The notes beneath the pieces were generated by a model. That model made no database searches. It was not told the DNA's origin and saw only the letters and a program-made list of their open reading frames with translations. From the NCBI GenBank assembly GCA_964550025.1, contig CAZJYI010000020.1:37885-101884 (forward strand): DNA of 64,000 bases. The letters are read 5' to 3'. The translations under genes were made by a program, and so were the position numbers. Source of the DNA: CAZJYI01 sp964550025 (GTDB lineage Bacteria > Verrucomicrobiota > Kiritimatiellia > UBA8416 > CAYOBW01). Positions 43,694 through 52,614 of the stretch are shown one piece after another. Positions within the stretch are counted from its first letter, which is position 1; each line of letters begins with the position of its first letter.

Positions 43694-45415
43694 ATGCGAC
43701 GGAACGCCCGAACCCTAGCTCAGATCAAGCTCGACGTGAACGCGTCCGGGTGGCCGTGGCCGATCGACCACCCGAACGATGAGCGGGCGTTGCTCGATGG
43801 TTGCCGACCGGATATCTACTCGGCCGTGCGCGTCTACGAATTCTACATGGACCTTCTGCAACTGCCGGCGAAGGGCGGCGGGTCGGAGCCATTCATCCTG
43901 ATCGAGTGGTGGTTTCGTGATGTGCTGGCGCCGCTCTTTGGCTGGAAGAAACCGAACGGCTTACGCCGATTCGATAAGGCGTTCATTACCACCGGCAAGA
44001 AATCCGGCAAGTCTACGGTACTCTCAGCCCTCCCGCTTTACATGATGATGGCCGACGGCGAGGAGGAGGCGGAATGCTATTCCGCAGCCACGTCGCGAGA
44101 TCAGGCCGGGATCATCTACCGGAAATGCGCGAGCATGGTGAGGCGATCGCCGGTCATCCACGACGCCGTTACGTGCGTCGACTCGCAGAAGCGAATCGCG
44201 TACGTACCGTCGGCTAGTTTCTTTCAGGCGCTGTCTTCCGACAAAGACGGCGTCGAAGGGAAAAACCCACACCTACTGATTGCCGACGAGTTGCACGTGT
44301 GGCGGGATCGCCAGTATTTCGATGGCCTGATGTACGGAGATATCATCCGGGACCAGCCGCTATTCCTGATGATTACCACGGCAGGCGATGACGACACGAC
44401 GATCGGATTTGAGGAGTACGACTACGCCAAGGACTTGCTCGATACGACCAACGAGTTCTATTCGCAGTCGCACTTCGCCTTCATTGCTGAGGCTTCCCGC
44501 GACAAAGAGTGGGACGACCCGGAAGCTTGGAAGGAAGCGAACCCTAGCCTTGCTTGTGGGGCACTGGGGTCGATCGAGAAACACCAGAGCCGTTGCGATG
44601 AGGCAAAGAAGAGTCCCGCCAAGATACGGAAGTTCCGAAGGTACATCTGCAATTGGTGGTCCGACGCTGTTGAAGACCCCTGGCTTGACCGGGACTTGTG
44701 GGACTTGTGCGGCGATCCGATAGAAGACCATCTCGGCGAGCCCACGTGGGGCGGGCTCGACCTGTCGTCCTCGCGAGACCTCACGGCCCTTTCGCTTGCG
44801 TGGTGGGACGGCGACACACTTGACCTCTGGTGGCGGTTCTGGTGCCCGGGCGACAAAGTAAAACGCTTTGAGGAGCAGTGGCGTGTGCCGCTTCGCGATT
44901 GGATCAAGGAGGGATGGGTGGTTGCGACCCCTGGCAATGTGGTAGACTACGCCTACATTCGGCGAGAGATATCCGGCCGGATGCTGGACGATCAAGGCGG
45001 GGTGATGCCGGAGTTGCATCCCGATCGGATCGTAGGCCGGTACGACGTCAAGGCCATTGGCTACGATCCTTGGAATGCCCCGCAGCTTTGCGAAAAAGAG
45101 CTATACGAGAGAGACAACGTCCCGATGATCGAGTACCGTCAGGGGCTAGTCACCATGAGCGGAGCTTGCAAAGAATTCGAGCGGCTCGTAGAAACCGGAC
45201 GGATTCGTCACGGGCGCAACCCGGTAGCGACTTGGATGTCGCGGCACTGCGTGGTGTACAAGGATGCAGCCAAAAACATCAAACCCCACAAAACGAAGTC
45301 GCGGCAGAAGATCGACGGTATCGTAACGGCGGTTATGGCAACCCAGCTTGCCGTCATACGCGAGGGCGGCCCGAAAGTGGATCATTATGAAACGCACGGC
45401 CCAAGGTTCCTATAA
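43694..45415 (+). CDS. Terminase large subunit (HK97-type)
   Basis: ATG 43694 gives 573 residues. The ATPase has TGKKSGKST (Walker A, about residues 100-108), a SAATSRDQAGIIY motif and LLIADELHVW (Walker B, about 194-203). The nuclease domain has WGGLDLSSSRDLTALS (first acidic site, about 352), AIGYDPWNAPQ and KIDGIVTAVMATQLA (last acidic site). Length and layout match the Terminase_1 group that pairs with P27-type small subunits. Role: DNA translocation and cutting at the portal. Confidence 0.93.
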   Translation: MRRNARTLAQIKLDVNASGWPWPIDHPNDERALLDGCRPDIYSAVRVYEFYMDLLQLPAKGGGSEPFILIEWWFRDVLAPLFGWKKPNGLRRFDKAFITTGKKSGKSTVLSALPLYMMMADGEEEAECYSAATSRDQAGIIYRKCASMVRRSPVIHDAVTCVDSQKRIAYVPSASFFQALSSDKDGVEGKNPHLLIADELHVWRDRQYFDGLMYGDIIRDQPLFLMITTAGDDDTTIGFEEYDYAKDLLDTTNEFYSQSHFAFIAEASRDKEWDDPEAWKEANPSLACGALGSIEKHQSRCDEAKKSPAKIRKFRRYICNWWSDAVEDPWLDRDLWDLCGDPIEDHLGEPTWGGLDLSSSRDLTALSLAWWDGDTLDLWWRFWCPGDKVKRFEEQWRVPLRDWIKEGWVVATPGNVVDYAYIRREISGRMLDDQGGVMPELHPDRIVGRYDVKAIGYDPWNAPQLCEKELYERDNVPMIEYRQGLVTMSGACKEFERLVETGRIRHGRNPVATWMSRHCVVYKDAAKNIKPHKTKSRQKIDGIVTAVMATQLAVIREGGPKVDHYETHGPRFL

Positions 45416-45582
45416 TGAAACTGACGAGAACGATCGCCCTTGACGTATTGGCAGTGGTTGGATTGACTTCAGTGGTTGGCGGTGCCTGTTGGCTGTCGCC
45501 AGCGTTTGGGCTTATCGTGGGCGGGGTCTTGGCGACGGCGTTGGCGGTGGTTTTGAGTAAGCTTCCGGCGGACCGAAAGTAG
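45415..45582 (+). CDS. Small membrane protein between terminase and portal
   Basis: ATG 45415 overlaps the terminase stop and gives 55 residues with two hydrophobic helices (IALDVLAVVGLTSVVGGAC and FGLIVGGVLATALAVVL) and a basic end. Small membrane proteins at this exact position are common in HK97-like genomes. Function unknown. Confidence 0.6.
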   Translation: MKLTRTIALDVLAVVGLTSVVGGACWLSPAFGLIVGGVLATALAVVLSKLPADRK

Positions 45583-45592
45583 GAGCCAGAAG

Positions 45593-47338
45593 ATGATTGC
45601 AGAAGCTATAGCCGGCCTCTTCGGTGGGCGTCTGTCCGGGACCGCGAATCCGGACCGTTGGTTCGTCGATGCGCTCGGTGGAGGCATGACGTCATCGGGT
45701 GAGCGGATTAACGAGACGACTGCGCTTTCGTTTGCGGCGGTCAAAGCTGCCGTCACGGTCCTCGCCGAGACAATCGCTACGATGCCGTTCGGGGTATTCC
45801 AACGATTACCCAACGGTGGCGTTCGACCCGCACCGGAACATCCGGTCCACGTACTGATTCACGACGAGCCGAACAAAGAAACGTCGTCTTACAATTGGCG
45901 TGAGACAATTCAAGGGCATCTAGGAACATGGGGTAACGGCTACGCAGAGATTGAACGTGCCCGCGACGGCCGAACACCCCTGGCACTTTGGCAGCGCTCG
46001 CCGAAGCCGTCTAGGACGAAGCCGTTTCGAGACGACTCTGGCCAGATCAAGTATGAACTCCGCGATGGCAAAGGTGGCCTGGAAGATATAGCGGATGCGG
46101 AGAACATGCTGCACGTTCCCGGGTTCGGGTTCGACGGGCTGATTGGCTATTCGCCGATCCGTCTTCTGCGCGAAGCTATCGGCGGTGGAAAGGGCGCCGA
46201 ACGGTACGGTAACGAGGTGTTCAAGAATGACGGAGCCCAGCGTGGCGTGCTGACTATTCCCGGAGAACTGAGCGAAGAGGCGTATGCACGGGCCAAGCTG
46301 GAATTCAACGACGACCGATCACAACACGGCCAACGCCACCGCATGTTGTTGCTTGAAGGCGGGGCGTCGTTTGCGGCGACGCAGATGGACCCGGCAACGG
46401 TTCAGATGATCGAGACTCGGCGATTCAGCATCGAGGAGATCGCCCGAGCCTACCGGATTACTCCGCACCTTCTCGGCGACTTGACGCACGGGACATTCTC
46501 TAACGTTGTCGAGTTGGGCAAAGAATTCATCATGTACACGATGGCCTCGTGGATGGTGCGATGGGAGCAGGAGGTCAATCGCAAACTACTCGGCGACGGG
46601 TTCTTCGCGAAGTTCAACGCACGTAAGTTCTTGCAAGCCGATCACACGGCCCGCTCGAATTTCTACCTGAAGATGTTCCGAATCGGTGCTCTGTCGGTTA
46701 ACGACATTCGAGCGTTGGAAGACATGAACGACGTGGGCGAAGACGGCGACCAACGATTCGTCAGTCGTGACCTTGTACCACTCGGTCTTGCCGTGCAGGG
46801 GATCAGTGATCCGCAAGCACCGCGGGCCCGGGGCGACGAGAACCCAGAAGGAAGCCGGGAGGGCAGCAATAGCCGATTGGGCAATAGCCGATTGGGCAAT
46901 AGCCCTGACGCGATGCGATGGGACGGGCTCACGTCACAAGCCGCCCAACGTGTCGAACAGGCTGCGAATCGTGCGCTTGCCGAAGCGACCGGTCGAATGC
47001 TCACCAAAGAATCTAACGCTGCTCGACGAGCAGCCAAACACCCGAACAGCTTTATCGGCTGGCTCGATACGTGGTATCTGGCTCATACGGCAACCGTTGC
47101 GGACGCCGTTCGGCCGGCAATCGAAATGCGGCTTGCTATTTCGGATGACGTTATTCCGCCGGACGACGCAGCCCTAGAATTCGCTATGGGGCATACCGCA
47201 GAATCGCAGCGGCAATTACTAGAAGCGACAGACTGCAAACCAGACGAGCTAGTTGCCTCTGTGGAGGCGTGTACGTTGAAGTGGGGCGAGCGTGAACGAT
47301 CGATCAGGAAAGGAAGCGATCATGGCAACGGTATGTGA
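45593..47338 (+). CDS. Portal protein (HK97 family)
   Basis: The 581-residue protein shows the HK97 portal sequence pattern: NETTALSFAAVKAAVTVLAE, IATMPFGVFQRLPNG, YNWRETIQGHLGTWGNGYAE, PGFGFDGLIGYSPIRLLREA, TRRFSIEEIARAYRITPHLL and TFSNVVELGKEF. It is longer than average through a C-terminal extension (about residues 420-581) containing an in-frame short repeat (NSRLG, repeated). It forms the dodecameric DNA channel. An AGGAGCC site precedes the ATG. Confidence 0.92.
   Translation: MIAEAIAGLFGGRLSGTANPDRWFVDALGGGMTSSGERINETTALSFAAVKAAVTVLAETIATMPFGVFQRLPNGGVRPAPEHPVHVLIHDEPNKETSSYNWRETIQGHLGTWGNGYAEIERARDGRTPLALWQRSPKPSRTKPFRDDSGQIKYELRDGKGGLEDIADAENMLHVPGFGFDGLIGYSPIRLLREAIGGGKGAERYGNEVFKNDGAQRGVLTIPGELSEEAYARAKLEFNDDRSQHGQRHRMLLLEGGASFAATQMDPATVQMIETRRFSIEEIARAYRITPHLLGDLTHGTFSNVVELGKEFIMYTMASWMVRWEQEVNRKLLGDGFFAKFNARKFLQADHTARSNFYLKMFRIGALSVNDIRALEDMNDVGEDGDQRFVSRDLVPLGLAVQGISDPQAPRARGDENPEGSREGSNSRLGNSRLGNSPDAMRWDGLTSQAAQRVEQAANRALAEATGRMLTKESNAARRAAKHPNSFIGWLDTWYLAHTATVADAVRPAIEMRLAISDDVIPPDDAALEFAMGHTAESQRQLLEATDCKPDELVASVEACTLKWGERERSIRKGSDHGNGM
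46868..46904 (+). repeat. 15-bp tandem repeat in the portal gene extension
   Basis: AATAGCCGATTGGGC occurs at 46868-46882 and 46883-46897, then a partial unit to 46904. The frame is kept and encodes NSRLG. Confidence 0.85.
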
Positions 47339-48350
47339 AGTTACCCCCGATGGCTCGGTACGGGGCGGCGTTCGTGAGATGCCGGCCGAATCAGAGTGGC
47401 ACAGCCTGAAGGTCGCGGCGCGATTCATTGGCGTCGACCGCGAAGCGGCGGTGCTCCGCGGCATGATCGTGGCCCAAGAGGGGCCATTCAAGACGCCCGG
47501 CCGTGGCGAGTTTGACAAGGCTGCGCTACGGTCAATCATCAAAACGTTGAAGGCGGCCCCCAACGGGCTGAAGTCTCGCTTCACTCATCCCGACATGAGT
47601 AACGATGGATTGGGGAAATTCCTTGGCCGGGTGAAGTCACCACGGATGGACAAGATTGCGGTTCGCGATTCGTTGGGCGAACGCAAGGACGACGAGATTT
47701 TCGTAGTACGGACTGATCTTCACTTGGCAGCCGTGAGCCTTGACGAGAATGCACCTTCCGGGGCGATCGGCAAGTACGTCATGGACCTCGCCGAAGAGGA
47801 CCCCGACGCACTGAGCAGCAGTCTGGTCCTGAGCTACGAGGAGGAATTCCGGATCGACAAGAAGGGGCGGCCGATGGTTGACGATTCTGGTGAGGTCCTG
47901 CCGCCCCTGTGGCGTCCGCTGAAGCTGCACGCCTCAGATATCGTCGATACGGGGGACGCCGTAGACGGACTGCTGGCGGCCTCTGGCGTCGACTTCGCGG
48001 GACTGCCCGACGCGGCCGTACGGCAGGGTGCGGCCCTACTGGACAAGGTCTTCGCCGGGCAACCGAGGGAAGTTGTCGAAGCTCGACTGACGGCGTTTCG
48101 CGACCGGTATCTGGCGAGGCGATACGGCCCGGTCAACGGGCCTGAGCCAAAGTGTCCACCTTGCGCCAGGGGTGCTGACAACAGGATTTCTTTGCCGGGC
48201 CACGAGCCCCAGCTTACCGGTATTACCGAAGTCCCTGACACCGAGACGTCAACCGAGGACTACGACCCGGAAACCGACCGCGACAGGGTCGGGCGACGTC
48301 TACGGCTACGGGGGATTCTCCCCATGAGGAGCGGGAAGGAAAACGAATAA
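47322..48350 (+). CDS. Probable prohead protease/scaffold
   Basis: ATG 47322 (behind AGGAAG, preferred over GTG 47292) gives 342 residues. It lies between the portal and major capsid genes, the protease position. A central THPDMSNDGLGKFLGR segment (His in a H-P context) and DALSSSLVLSYEEEF (Ser) could supply the His and Ser of a herpes/HK97-type or Mu-I-like protease. LHLAAVSLDENAPSG and LHASDIVDTGDAVDG are further conserved-looking blocks. The C-terminus is charged, like a scaffold. The catalytic assignment is inference. Confidence 0.65.
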   Translation: MATVCEVTPDGSVRGGVREMPAESEWHSLKVAARFIGVDREAAVLRGMIVAQEGPFKTPGRGEFDKAALRSIIKTLKAAPNGLKSRFTHPDMSNDGLGKFLGRVKSPRMDKIAVRDSLGERKDDEIFVVRTDLHLAAVSLDENAPSGAIGKYVMDLAEEDPDALSSSLVLSYEEEFRIDKKGRPMVDDSGEVLPPLWRPLKLHASDIVDTGDAVDGLLAASGVDFAGLPDAAVRQGAALLDKVFAGQPREVVEARLTAFRDRYLARRYGPVNGPEPKCPPCARGADNRISLPGHEPQLTGITEVPDTETSTEDYDPETDRDRVGRRLRLRGILPMRSGKENE

Positions 48351-48628
48351 AGCCCGGTCGTTGGAAGGCAAGGAAGCGAGCGATTGCCAAACGGCGCCAC
48401 CGGAAAGGACGCAATCGCCGGACTAGCCAGAATGCTTGATCTGGTCTAGGATAGGAATCAGACAAACCAAGCCGGCGTGAATTGGGTCAGCCGTAGCTGC
48501 CTCAACCACGTTGGAACGACGGAAAGATCACGCCGTTGCGTGTGCAGCCGTCTGGCAAGAACCACACTTGCCAGGACCGCATACGCAACGGCGTTTCCTT
48601 TGGTCCTGGCTTAACGAGGACCGAAGGA
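48351..48628 (+). other. Gap upstream of the capsid gene
   Basis: About 280 bp with no supported gene. An open stretch from 48350 encodes a very basic 29-residue peptide (AIAKRRHRKGRNRRTSQ within it) but has no ATG, GTG or TTG start. The main feature is the long hairpin at 48531-48593. Confidence 0.5.
48531..48599 (+). promoter_or_regulatory. Long hairpin upstream of the major capsid gene
   Basis: CGCCGTTGCGT (48531-48541) pairs perfectly with ACGCAACGGCG (48583-48593). An inner stem TGGCAAG (48553-48559) / CTTGCCA (48567-48573) continues it. TTTCCTTT follows. ATG 48629 is 36 nt downstream. It may stabilise the capsid mRNA, terminate part of the transcripts, or be processed. Confidence 0.7.
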
Positions 48629-50020
48629 ATGAAGAAAGAACTCCTGCAAAAGCTAAACGCCGCCCAGGACGAACTGAGCGGCATCGTGGACACGCCCGAC
48701 GGCGAAGATCCGCAACCGCTGAGCGATGAGCAGCGGACCCGCTGCAACGAACTCGAAGCGTCGTGTGCCGATCTGGAATCTCAGATCGACGCACTGGACG
48801 CTGATGAGGAACTCCGCAAAAAGGCCGCCGCCCGTCGTGAACGGCTTGCTGTCACCAGTGCTGGCCGTGCGTCGTCTCCTGCTGTCCCTCGTCAGAGCAC
48901 AGCCATTGGCGACGATGACGAGGCTCTCTCGCGAGAGAGGAAGCGACTCGATGCCCGCCACGCCGGACGGCTCCGATCGTTCAAAGGCGCCCAGGCGAAG
49001 CTGGACGCGTACCGTTCAGGCATGTTTCTGCTGGCTATCGCCGGCGGTGGGGAGTTGGGCATGACCGGCAAAGCCATTGACTATTGCCGTACCCACGGCC
49101 TAGCGATGGGAACCGGCGACAACAACCTCGGCGGGTTTCTTGTACCGACCGAATTCGAGACGGCGGTAATCGACCTGCGTGAAGAGTACGGTCGGTTTCG
49201 ACAGAACGCCAAGATTGTCCCGATGGCATCGGACACTATGAGCGTGCCGCGGCGTGCATCCGGTCTGACGGCGTATTACTTGACGGACAATCAGGAAATT
49301 ACGGCGTCCGACAAGGGCTGGAGCCAAGTGATGTTGGTCGCGAAGAAGCTGGCCGTTCTGTCCAAGTACAGTTCCGAGCTCTCCGAAGATTCCGTGATCG
49401 ACTTGGCCGACAACTTGGCCGACGAGATCGCCTACACGTTCGCCTTGGAGGAAGACCAAGCTGGATTCCTCGGCGACGGTACGTCGACCTACGGTGGGAT
49501 TTCCGGGCTGATTACCGAATGTACGACGGCAACCGCAACCACTGTGGATTCCGACACGGGCAATACGACATTCGGCACGCTCGACTTGGCCGATTTCCAC
49601 AACATGGTGGGGACGCTGCCCGAGTACGCTGCGGCGCGTGCCAAGTGGTACATCAGCCGTGCGGGATTCGCTGCGTCGATGGCTCGCCTGATGGAAGCGG
49701 CCGGAGGTAACACCGCGGAGATGATCGCCGGAGCGACGCCGATGAGTTTCCTTGGTGCTCCGGTCATCATTTCTCAGGTGATGAACAGCACGCTTTCCGA
49801 CAACGCGTCGGCGGCCGGCGCCTGTTACTTCGGCGATCTGCAACTCGCCGCCACGATGGGCGACCGGCGTGGCATTGCAATGAGCACGAGCGTCGATCGT
49901 TACTTCGAGTTCGATCAACTCGCGATTCGCGGTACCCAGCGATACGACATCAACGTGCACGACGTTGGTGATACGTCCAACGCTGGCGCGATGGTCATGC
50001 TGACGTTCGCCGCTTCGTAG
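48629..50020 (+). CDS. Major capsid protein (HK97 fold)
   Basis: ATG 48629 (behind GAAGGA) gives 463 residues. Residues 1-100 form a charged coiled-coil delta domain (LLQKLNAAQDELSGIVDTPD, CADLESQIDALDADEELRKK) that is normally cleaved by the prohead protease. The HK97 core begins near residue 160 with NLGGFLVPTEFETAVIDLRE (N-arm/E-loop region), then SDTMSVPRRASGLTAYYLTD, KLAVLSKYSSELSEDSVIDL, and the P-domain GATPMSFLGAPVIISQVMNS. Its position and motifs are unambiguous. Confidence 0.92.
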   Translation: MKKELLQKLNAAQDELSGIVDTPDGEDPQPLSDEQRTRCNELEASCADLESQIDALDADEELRKKAAARRERLAVTSAGRASSPAVPRQSTAIGDDDEALSRERKRLDARHAGRLRSFKGAQAKLDAYRSGMFLLAIAGGGELGMTGKAIDYCRTHGLAMGTGDNNLGGFLVPTEFETAVIDLREEYGRFRQNAKIVPMASDTMSVPRRASGLTAYYLTDNQEITASDKGWSQVMLVAKKLAVLSKYSSELSEDSVIDLADNLADEIAYTFALEEDQAGFLGDGTSTYGGISGLITECTTATATTVDSDTGNTTFGTLDLADFHNMVGTLPEYAAARAKWYISRAGFAASMARLMEAAGGNTAEMIAGATPMSFLGAPVIISQVMNSTLSDNASAAGACYFGDLQLAATMGDRRGIAMSTSVDRYFEFDQLAIRGTQRYDINVHDVGDTSNAGAMVMLTFAAS

Positions 50021-50034
50021 CGGTCGGTCACATA

Positions 50035-50061
50035 ACCCGGCCGGCATCGTGCCGGTCGGGT
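50035..50061 (+). terminator. 12-bp hairpin after the capsid gene
   Basis: ACCCGGCCGGCA (50035-50046) pairs with TGCCGGTCGGGT (50050-50061) around a TCG loop. No T-run. It probably protects the 3' end of the capsid message or weakly terminates. Confidence 0.6.
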
Positions 50062-50089
50062 AACTCCTCACCACAAACAGGACAACAAA

Positions 50090-50545
50090 ATGATTCCTGC
50101 ACAGAACGCCAAATACTTGCTCACCCTGGCGCCCGCCGCGATCAGCAAGGATACCGAAGAATCGCCGACCGAAATCGATACGTTGGGTTGGGAGTACGCA
50201 GAGATTGCGGTTCTCGTCGGCGCGACGGACATCGAGGTAGATACGCTTGCCGTGACGGAGTCGGATACCGCCGGTTCCGGACACGCCAACGTTACCGGTC
50301 TGGTTTACGGCACGTCGACCAACATCGCGGGGAGCACGTCGTCGAAGCCGGCTGCGGGTGACGACAACACGGTCTTCAAGTTCGAGGTCGATCTGAAGGG
50401 CCGCAAACGATACTTGAACGTGGCCATGACCACCGGTGACGGCACAAGTGGCACCTATCGTGCGATTGTCACGCGGCTGTCGCGTGCTCATGAGGCACCC
50501 ATTACGGCAACCGCTGCCGGTTGTGCTGATATCCTACGCGTCTAA
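50090..50545 (+). CDS. Capsid decoration (cement) protein candidate
   Basis: The 151-residue protein directly follows the major capsid gene. It is beta-rich (YAEIAVLVGATDIEVDTLAV, KFEVDLKGRKRYLNVAMTTG) with an N-terminal IPAQNAKYLLTLAP. Size, position and composition fit trimeric capsid cement or head-surface proteins. It has the same style as the 1339-1773 protein. No named family. Confidence 0.6.
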   Translation: MIPAQNAKYLLTLAPAAISKDTEESPTEIDTLGWEYAEIAVLVGATDIEVDTLAVTESDTAGSGHANVTGLVYGTSTNIAGSTSSKPAAGDDNTVFKFEVDLKGRKRYLNVAMTTGDGTSGTYRAIVTRLSRAHEAPITATAAGCADILRV

Positions 50546-50593
50546 CCGCGCGGGGGTCCGTGCCCGGCTGTGATTCCGGCCGGGTGCGGTTTT
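50545..50593 (+). terminator. Intrinsic terminator-like hairpin before the sugar genes
   Basis: ACCGC (50545-50549) pairs with GCGGT (50586-50590). Inner GCCCGGC (50562-50568) pairs with GCCGGGT (50579-50585). TTT follows, then GGAGG at 50598 and GTG 50609. It could limit read-through from capsid genes into the sugar genes. Confidence 0.65.
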
Positions 50594-50608
50594 GCTTGGA
50601 GGATTGCC

Positions 50609-51289
50609 GTGGAAGTGCTGTGTATCATTCCTGCGCGTGGAGGCTCCGAGGGGATTCCCCGCAAGAACCTCATCGCAGTCGGCGGTATACCGCTGATCGG
50701 CAGGGCTGTCGTCACGGCACGATTGTCGAAGGCGATTGCGCGGGTAGTCGTCTCGACAGAAGACAAGGAGATTGCCAACGTTGCCGTGAAGTACGGGGCT
50801 GACGTTCTCGCCAGGCCCGAGTGCCTTGCCGGCAATGAGGTGCGTACGTGGCCCGTACTCCGGCACGCATTGGACAAGCTCAGCGAGCAGGGCTACGACC
50901 CCGACGTATTGGTGTGCATGCAATGCACGTCGCCTTTCACGGCTGCTGAGGACCTGGACGGGTTGGTTGACACCATGCTGTCGACAGATTCACAGTCGGC
51001 TATGACGGTAGTACCGGACCACGGTTACCAATGGGCGATCGACGCCAGTGGGCAGCCGAAGTTGATTCTGCCCGAAGGCTACACCCGCGGCCGGCGACAG
51101 GACAATCCGCCGCGGTACCGAGAAACCGGCGCGGCGTACGCGATGATCGTTCCCGCCCCAGTAGAGACGCGGCCGTTATTCTCCGGCAAGCTTGTGCTCT
51201 ACGTGCAGCCGGAGGAAAGATCGCTGGAAATCGATGACCCCCTGGACTTACAGAAGGCGGAAGCATGGCTGCCGTTCGCGAATGGATAG
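50609..51289 (+). CDS. CMP-sugar synthetase (NeuA/KdsB-type cytidylyltransferase)
   Basis: GTG 50609 with GGAGG six nt upstream gives 226 residues. An upstream in-frame ATG (50570) lies inside a terminator hairpin and is rejected. The N-terminus EVLCIIPARGGSEGIPRKNL is the signature loop of CMP-Neu5Ac/CMP-legionaminate/CMP-Kdo synthetases. ARVVVSTEDKEIANVAVKYG and VLVCMQCTSPF continue the nucleotidyltransferase fold. The I-P-x-K-N form (here IPRKN) favours the acylneuraminate branch. With the adjacent sialyltransferase/DUF115-like gene it suggests sugar decoration of virions or host surface. The 1-522 segment is a second, truncated copy. Confidence 0.88.
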   Translation: MEVLCIIPARGGSEGIPRKNLIAVGGIPLIGRAVVTARLSKAIARVVVSTEDKEIANVAVKYGADVLARPECLAGNEVRTWPVLRHALDKLSEQGYDPDVLVCMQCTSPFTAAEDLDGLVDTMLSTDSQSAMTVVPDHGYQWAIDASGQPKLILPEGYTRGRRQDNPPRYRETGAAYAMIVPAPVETRPLFSGKLVLYVQPEERSLEIDDPLDLQKAEAWLPFANG

Positions 51290-51897
51290 TGGTTGGCGCT
51301 GGCCCGTCCGCAGGGCTTTGGGCGACCGGTCTATTGCTGGAATGTCCAGAGGCCACGACGATCGCTGGGAACGGCGGAATCCGTTTCGCTGAGAAGCCGG
51401 ACTACTTTTTCGTTTACGATATGCATGCTTGCAGGGAGTACCATGACGCAAGCCGCGAGCTTCAGTGTCGCGGAACGAAGATGGTAACGCTGAAGCGCAA
51501 GCAGGACGCGATGCGAAACCGAGGTGTCGACCATTACGACGCCTTCATAGAGACGGTACGACACCGCAAGGCGACTGAATTTGTTTCCGGCGAGTATTCG
51601 CCGATGAACTACACCGGCCTCTACTGCTTGCAATTCGCGGTGAACAACGGAGCCGAACGGGTGCTAGCTACTGGGCTGGACGGATACAAGCAACACGCGG
51701 AGAACTACGCCGATAGGGACAAGCCGCAGATCGGCGGCAACTGCCAGAAACGCACACGGTATATCGAGCAGTGTACGCAGGCGATTGTGACGGCGTGTCC
51801 TGACGTAGAGTTTGTTTTCTACGGCCCTTTACGCTACGAACTGACCGGGGCCAACGTCAAGGTGGTGGAGGGAATCAAATGCGAATCAAGATGCTGA
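51265..51897 (+). CDS. Sialyltransferase/DUF115-like protein, second copy
   Basis: Same translation as 498-1130. Here the upstream CMP-sugar synthetase gene is complete, showing the intact two-gene order with a 25-bp overlap. Confidence 0.5.
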   Translation: MAAVREWIVVGAGPSAGLWATGLLLECPEATTIAGNGGIRFAEKPDYFFVYDMHACREYHDASRELQCRGTKMVTLKRKQDAMRNRGVDHYDAFIETVRHRKATEFVSGEYSPMNYTGLYCLQFAVNNGAERVLATGLDGYKQHAENYADRDKPQIGGNCQKRTRYIEQCTQAIVTACPDVEFVFYGPLRYELTGANVKVVEGIKCESRC

Positions 51898-52109
51898 AGG
51901 GGTTCCGAGCACTGAAGCCCGGGCAAGTCTACACGGTAGAAGACGGCGCCGCCAATATCTGGATTCACGGCGGCCGGGCCGTAGAGGTCGACGGCAACGA
52001 CCGTCCATTGGGCGTCAAGCAATCAAACATGGTACCGCCTAAGCGCGTTGATGTGGTCACGAAACCACGCAAGCGCAAGGGCTCCAAGCGAAAGGTATCC
52101 ACGGCATGA
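51879..52109 (+). CDS. Small basic-tailed hypothetical protein, second copy
   Basis: Same translation as 1112-1342. Confidence 0.6.
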   Translation: MRIKMLKGFRALKPGQVYTVEDGAANIWIHGGRAVEVDGNDRPLGVKQSNMVPPKRVDVVTKPRKRKGSKRKVSTA

Positions 52110-52540
52110 CAAGGCCAGAGAACAAAGTCTACGACCAGCGGCTATTGCTGCATGCGTCGGGAGCGGAGACGGCTACCGGCAACGGCACTATCGATGACGG
52201 CCAACTCCCCGGACGGATCGATGCGCTCGCCGCAGTGTTGGATATCACGGCAGACGAACAAGCGGCAGATGATACATTCGACTGTTTCGTGCAGACGAAG
52301 CTCGACGGCACAAACTGGCTCGACGTGATTCACTTCGAGCAGCACCTCGGCAACGCGGGCGCTGCGCGGTACGTGGCCAAGATCGTGGCCCCCGGTGCGG
52401 TAGGTGCATTCGACGTGAGCGACACGCTTGCTTCGGGCTCCGTGCGTCACTTGCTGGGAACTGTGTGGCGGTGTCGCTGGGTAATCGTTAATGGCACCGC
52501 GGCGGAGTTCACGTTCACGGTGACAATCATTCCGCAGTAG
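52106..52540 (+). CDS. Probable capsid-associated protein, second copy
   Basis: Same translation as 1339-1773. In this copy its distance to the capsid and cement genes (about 2 kb) is visible. Confidence 0.5.
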   Translation: MTRPENKVYDQRLLLHASGAETATGNGTIDDGQLPGRIDALAAVLDITADEQAADDTFDCFVQTKLDGTNWLDVIHFEQHLGNAGAARYVAKIVAPGAVGAFDVSDTLASGSVRHLLGTVWRCRWVIVNGTAAEFTFTVTIIPQ

Positions 52541-52614
52541 GACAGACCGTGGCAGACCAGAACCTAACTCGACTTCTACATCGGAATTCATGAATACGAC
52601 GACGACGTAGTCTA

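Noticed and set aside
48350..48440. Small basic gene before the capsid gene
   Set aside because: The frame has no ATG, GTG or TTG start in a usable place.
50570..50608. Upstream ATG for the CMP-sugar synthetase
   Set aside because: It lies inside the terminator hairpin and has no ribosome site. GTG 50609 has GGAGG and fits the family start.
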